Of a DNA stretch of 64,000 bases, positions 61,308 to 64,000 are shown one piece after another. Source of the DNA: Malus domestica. Its lineage: Eukaryota; Streptophyta; Magnoliopsida; Rosales; Rosaceae. Both the position numbers and the translations under genes were made by a program. The stretch is taken from assembly GCF_042453785.1 (NCBI RefSeq), contig NC_091664.1:31358501-31422500 (forward strand), in the 5' to 3' direction. The notes under the pieces are model-generated. The model was not told where the DNA came from. It saw only the letters and a program-made list of their open reading frames with translations, and searched no databases. Position 1 is the first letter of the stretch; each line of letters starts with the position of its first letter.

Positions 61308-63968
61308 TCATGAATTTGTTGCAGGCTGCGTAGCTTCTTTCAAGGACCTCAAAACTTCCTTGCAGGCTAATTTCAATGCCGTCTTCTTATTAGAAGCTGT
61401 TGATGTATGCTTGTGCGTGACCCCATTGGCTTCGACCTCTATTGTAATGGCAGCCTCACCGTTGTGGGAAGTCTTGACGGGTTTCTTCATGTCATAATGC
61501 ATTTTCTGGCAATGTTCGTTCAACTCTCTTACGGGATGGAGCTTCAACGTCTCTGGAGTAATCAAGGGCTGTAAGAGAGGACTTATACTTTGAAAGACAA
61601 TCTCCTTATCATATCCAGAATCAACATAAATTGCCCCTGCCAGAGACTCGACAACATCTCCAAGTACCTGTTATCAATAAAGGGAAAAATATAAGACCAT
61701 CACGTCAGAGAGAGAGTTCGATTACGACGTGCAGGCAAAAAGTTCTCTTGTAGAATACATTAATGCATAGATATAAATATATAGGCGGATGACTAACCTT
61801 GGGGAATGATGTCTCGGAATCCCATCCAAAAGTCGATTCCGTAGATAACCTCTCAAAGTTTTCAATTGTGTAAACTATATCTTTGTGCAGTTTGTGTGAA
61901 GCATGCAGAATGTGCTTGTACAACTCAGCCTTAATAGCAGAGCGAGCATAACAGTCGTTGTTCACAGAGGCAGACCTCATATCAGTTAAGATTCCCGGTG
62001 ACATCCCAGGATACTCATTGTACAAATATATAGTGATCAGATAATCTAACACAGCATCCCCGAGAAATTCCAGCCGCTGCACAAGAAAGAATTTACTGTT
62101 GAGCAGAACAGATGATAGAGGATGAAAGGTTGCCGGTCATGTAAAGGAACATATGGCCTACGAAATAAGATGCATTATGGAGACTCGGAAAACTGTTTTA
62201 AGCAGTGCTGAGCACGGAAAACCACTGTCGAATGCAGCAGATTACTATCATGTAATGTAATGTAGCATTGAAGTATTGAACAGACAATGCAAAGAAGTTG
62301 AAATGAAGTAAAAGTATGCACTGTTATTGTGTGAGCATATCACACGTGAGGAGGTTGGCATTCAGTTACAAAATAGTAATACCATGTATAAATTTCATTG
62401 TACCTGATAACATCCTGGAATCTCAGGAAGCATGTACGAACCATGGGTTAGTGCCTCAACAAGAAGAGAAGGATCACGGAATGAATACTTCAGTAAGGAC
62501 TCTATACGTCCGACATTGACAAGCTTCTCCGGTTGCAGTTGGAAGTGCCTCTCGCATGGTATATGGACAAAATCCACCTTTATACCAACCCAATTCATGA
62601 AATACATGGCAGCTACTTCCCCACCTGTGCTAAGAAATGCACCAATTAGTGCTTCAACCACATCAGCAACACTCTTACTTTTTACCTTCCGTCTTTCCCT
62701 AGTGTAGATCTTTCTTCCGTCATAAAGCAACTCCTCATATAGTAAATAACTTCCAGAATAATCTCCAGGTATAAACCAATTTTTTGGGTCAAAACTCTCG
62801 TTACGAATAAAGCCCTACAATATCATACGAATGGCAAACAAGTCGTAAATACAGCAAGTGATTTATCTAAAAACAGAAAAAAAATGAATTTGACGTCATG
62901 AAGGAAACTTGAAACAGCACAATGAGGGTTTTAGTATCTGGAGTTGTAGAATGAAGAAAGTTGGGTTCCACCATAAAACCAATTGGAAATTTGAGAAGTA
63001 GCCCAACCTCTTATAAGCCTATGCAAGGTCCCTCCTCCCATCAACGTGGGACTCATTCTCAATACATAATTGATTTATTTATATATCCTGGTAATACTTT
63101 ATGCATCTTTTTTGTTGAATTTTTGGATCGCCGGGCCTCCCCCATTCTAACGACACCGATACTGTCCCCAACTTTACCACATGCCCAATCCGTCAGGTGT
63201 GGGGTTTTACCACAAAAGATCTCGGTATTAGTTTGAGTAGGGTAATTCTATTTAAACCCATTGGGTTTCTTTGAACCCACCGATGTGGGACATTTAACAC
63301 TCCCCCTCACGTGTAATCTTATTTAGTGGTTCATACATGAAGATCCACACATCGGTAATTGAAACTCAGAGGTCGGCTCACGTTAGGCCCACTTGTTTTC
63401 AATGGAACTCAGCAGTCGTCTCTATATTAAGAGTTCAGACTTGTTTCCTTATGGGTGACAAGCTCGTTGGCTTGCACGGGTCCACACCGTTGCTGTGATA
63501 CCATGTTGGATTTTTGGATCACGGGGCCCGCCCCACTCTAACGACACCGATATTGTCCCCAACTTTACCATCTGCCCAATCCGTCAGGTGTGAGGTTTTG
63601 CCACAAAATGCCTCAGTATTAGTTAGAGTAGGGTAATTTTATTTAAACCCATTGGGTTTCTTTGAACCCACCGATGTAGGACATTTAACACTTTCAGCAC
63701 AACTAACGAAAATAAAATGATGGAAAATACTAACAGCAACAGAATAGAGAAATATTACCGGAAGTTTGTGGTCACAGCCAAGCCTGCAAAGGGCAGCATT
63801 AGATATTATCTTTTCCTTCTTTACACTAAGAAGGCCTTCATGATTGTTCTGATATGTTTTGAAAAGCTGCTGACTAGCAGCATATTTAAGAAATGAATCT
63901 CCAAGAGCCTCCAAGGATTCCAAATGGTAATTCTCTTGACATTTTTTTGTTGTAATAGCTTCCAAGAC
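61308..63968 (-). CDS. DCL2: DICER-LIKE 2, 3' part (RNase IIIa, RNase IIIb, dsRBD)
   Basis: Plant Dicer that cuts long dsRNA into 22-nt siRNAs, mainly antiviral and transitive silencing (family knowledge). The gene runs leftward and its 5' end (helicase, PAZ) lies beyond the right edge. Four exons are in the window: 63968-63759, 62814-62404, 62076-61798 and 61667-61308, all in phase 0, giving 419 aa plus stop. RNase IIIa has HLESLEALGDSFLKYA and DVVEALIGAFLSTGG; RNase IIIb has RLEFLGDAVLDYLIT and DVVESLAGAIYVDSG, so both metal-binding Glu/Asp sets look present. The C-terminal dsRNA-binding domain includes VTHKHTSTASNKKTALKLA. DCL2 over other Dicers is chosen from sequence such as CQENYHLESLEALG and YPGMSPGILTDMRSASVNND. 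A TRIM sits in the intron between the first two exons listed. Confidence 0.92.
63113..63690 (-). mobile_element. TRIM element in a DCL2 intron
   Basis: Two 187-bp direct repeats, 63113-63299 and 63504-63690, each TGTTG...AACA on the plus strand, flank a 204-bp internal region. On the minus strand the internal region begins right after the LTR with TGGTATCACAGC, an initiator tRNA-Met-type primer site (about 63492-63503), and ends with a purine-rich CGTGAGGGGGA (about 63301-63310). This is the TRIM layout: tiny, non-coding, with both LTRs. No perfect target duplication was seen. It looks structurally whole and is moderately old, since the LTRs differ at a fair number of sites. It lies in the same orientation as DCL2. 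Confidence 0.82.
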
Positions 63969-64000
63969 CTACGTATAGATATCAGATAGCACCAACATGT

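Overview
The window is nuclear DNA of a flowering plant, probably a woody rosid and most likely Rosaceae. Multi-exon plant genes (thioredoxin f with a plastid transit peptide, calreticulin-3, DICER-LIKE 2, mitochondrial acyl carrier protein) are separated by AT-rich spacers. The spacers hold Cassandra TRIMs (LTRs with a 5S-rRNA-like core), an Au-like SINE and many small MITEs. The taxon is inferred; the gene families are read from the sequence.

Layout. 0.6-3.4 kb (-): GPI-anchored A36/A39-type aspartic protease. 4.7-5.0 kb: solo Cassandra LTR. 5.8-7.5 kb (+): plastid thioredoxin f. 8.1-12.8 kb (+): glutamine:fructose-6-phosphate aminotransferase (GFAT), 11 exons. 13.3-13.7 kb: Tourist-like MITE. 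14.2-16.2 kb (+): intronless KRI1 ribosome-biogenesis factor. 17.3-17.5 kb: SINE with a 12-bp target duplication. 18.0-20.45 kb (+): DUF538 gene. A tandem duplication of about 1.9 kb (20.28-22.17 and 22.17-23.77 + 29.31-29.64 kb) copied the last DUF538 exon together with a TIC20-like pseudogene. The second copy is split by a 5.5-kb LTR retrotransposon, which is itself split by a 2.0-kb hAT-like element that holds a foldback MITE.

29.6-32.6 kb is retroelement debris (a Gypsy gag fossil) with a complete Cassandra TRIM inserted in it. 32.6-39.35 kb is a tandem satellite array whose three monomer types (about 342, 341 and 262 bp) form a higher-order unit of about 945 bp, repeated five times, with a decayed right flank. 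40.0-45.0 kb (-): LUC7-like U1 snRNP protein. 45.65-48.24 kb (+): EMC10. 48.6-49.7 kb (-): F-box pseudogene. 50.5-54.1 kb (-): calreticulin-3, whose HDEL retention signal is completed by a 12-nt last exon. 55.7-57.0 kb (-): mitochondrial ACP. 57.4-60.9 kb (+): DHRS7-like short-chain reductase. 61.3 kb to the right edge (-): the 3' part of DICER-LIKE 2, with a second TRIM in one intron.

The genes form no operon or single pathway. Three (EMC10, calreticulin-3, the SDR) act at the ER. Two pairs are head to head (LUC7/EMC10, mtACP/SDR) and may share promoters. SDR and DCL2 converge tail to tail. Exon borders were set by hand from reading-frame continuity, GT/GC-AG sites and family knowledge. Every spliced CDS listed keeps an open frame across its junctions, but no transcript data were available.
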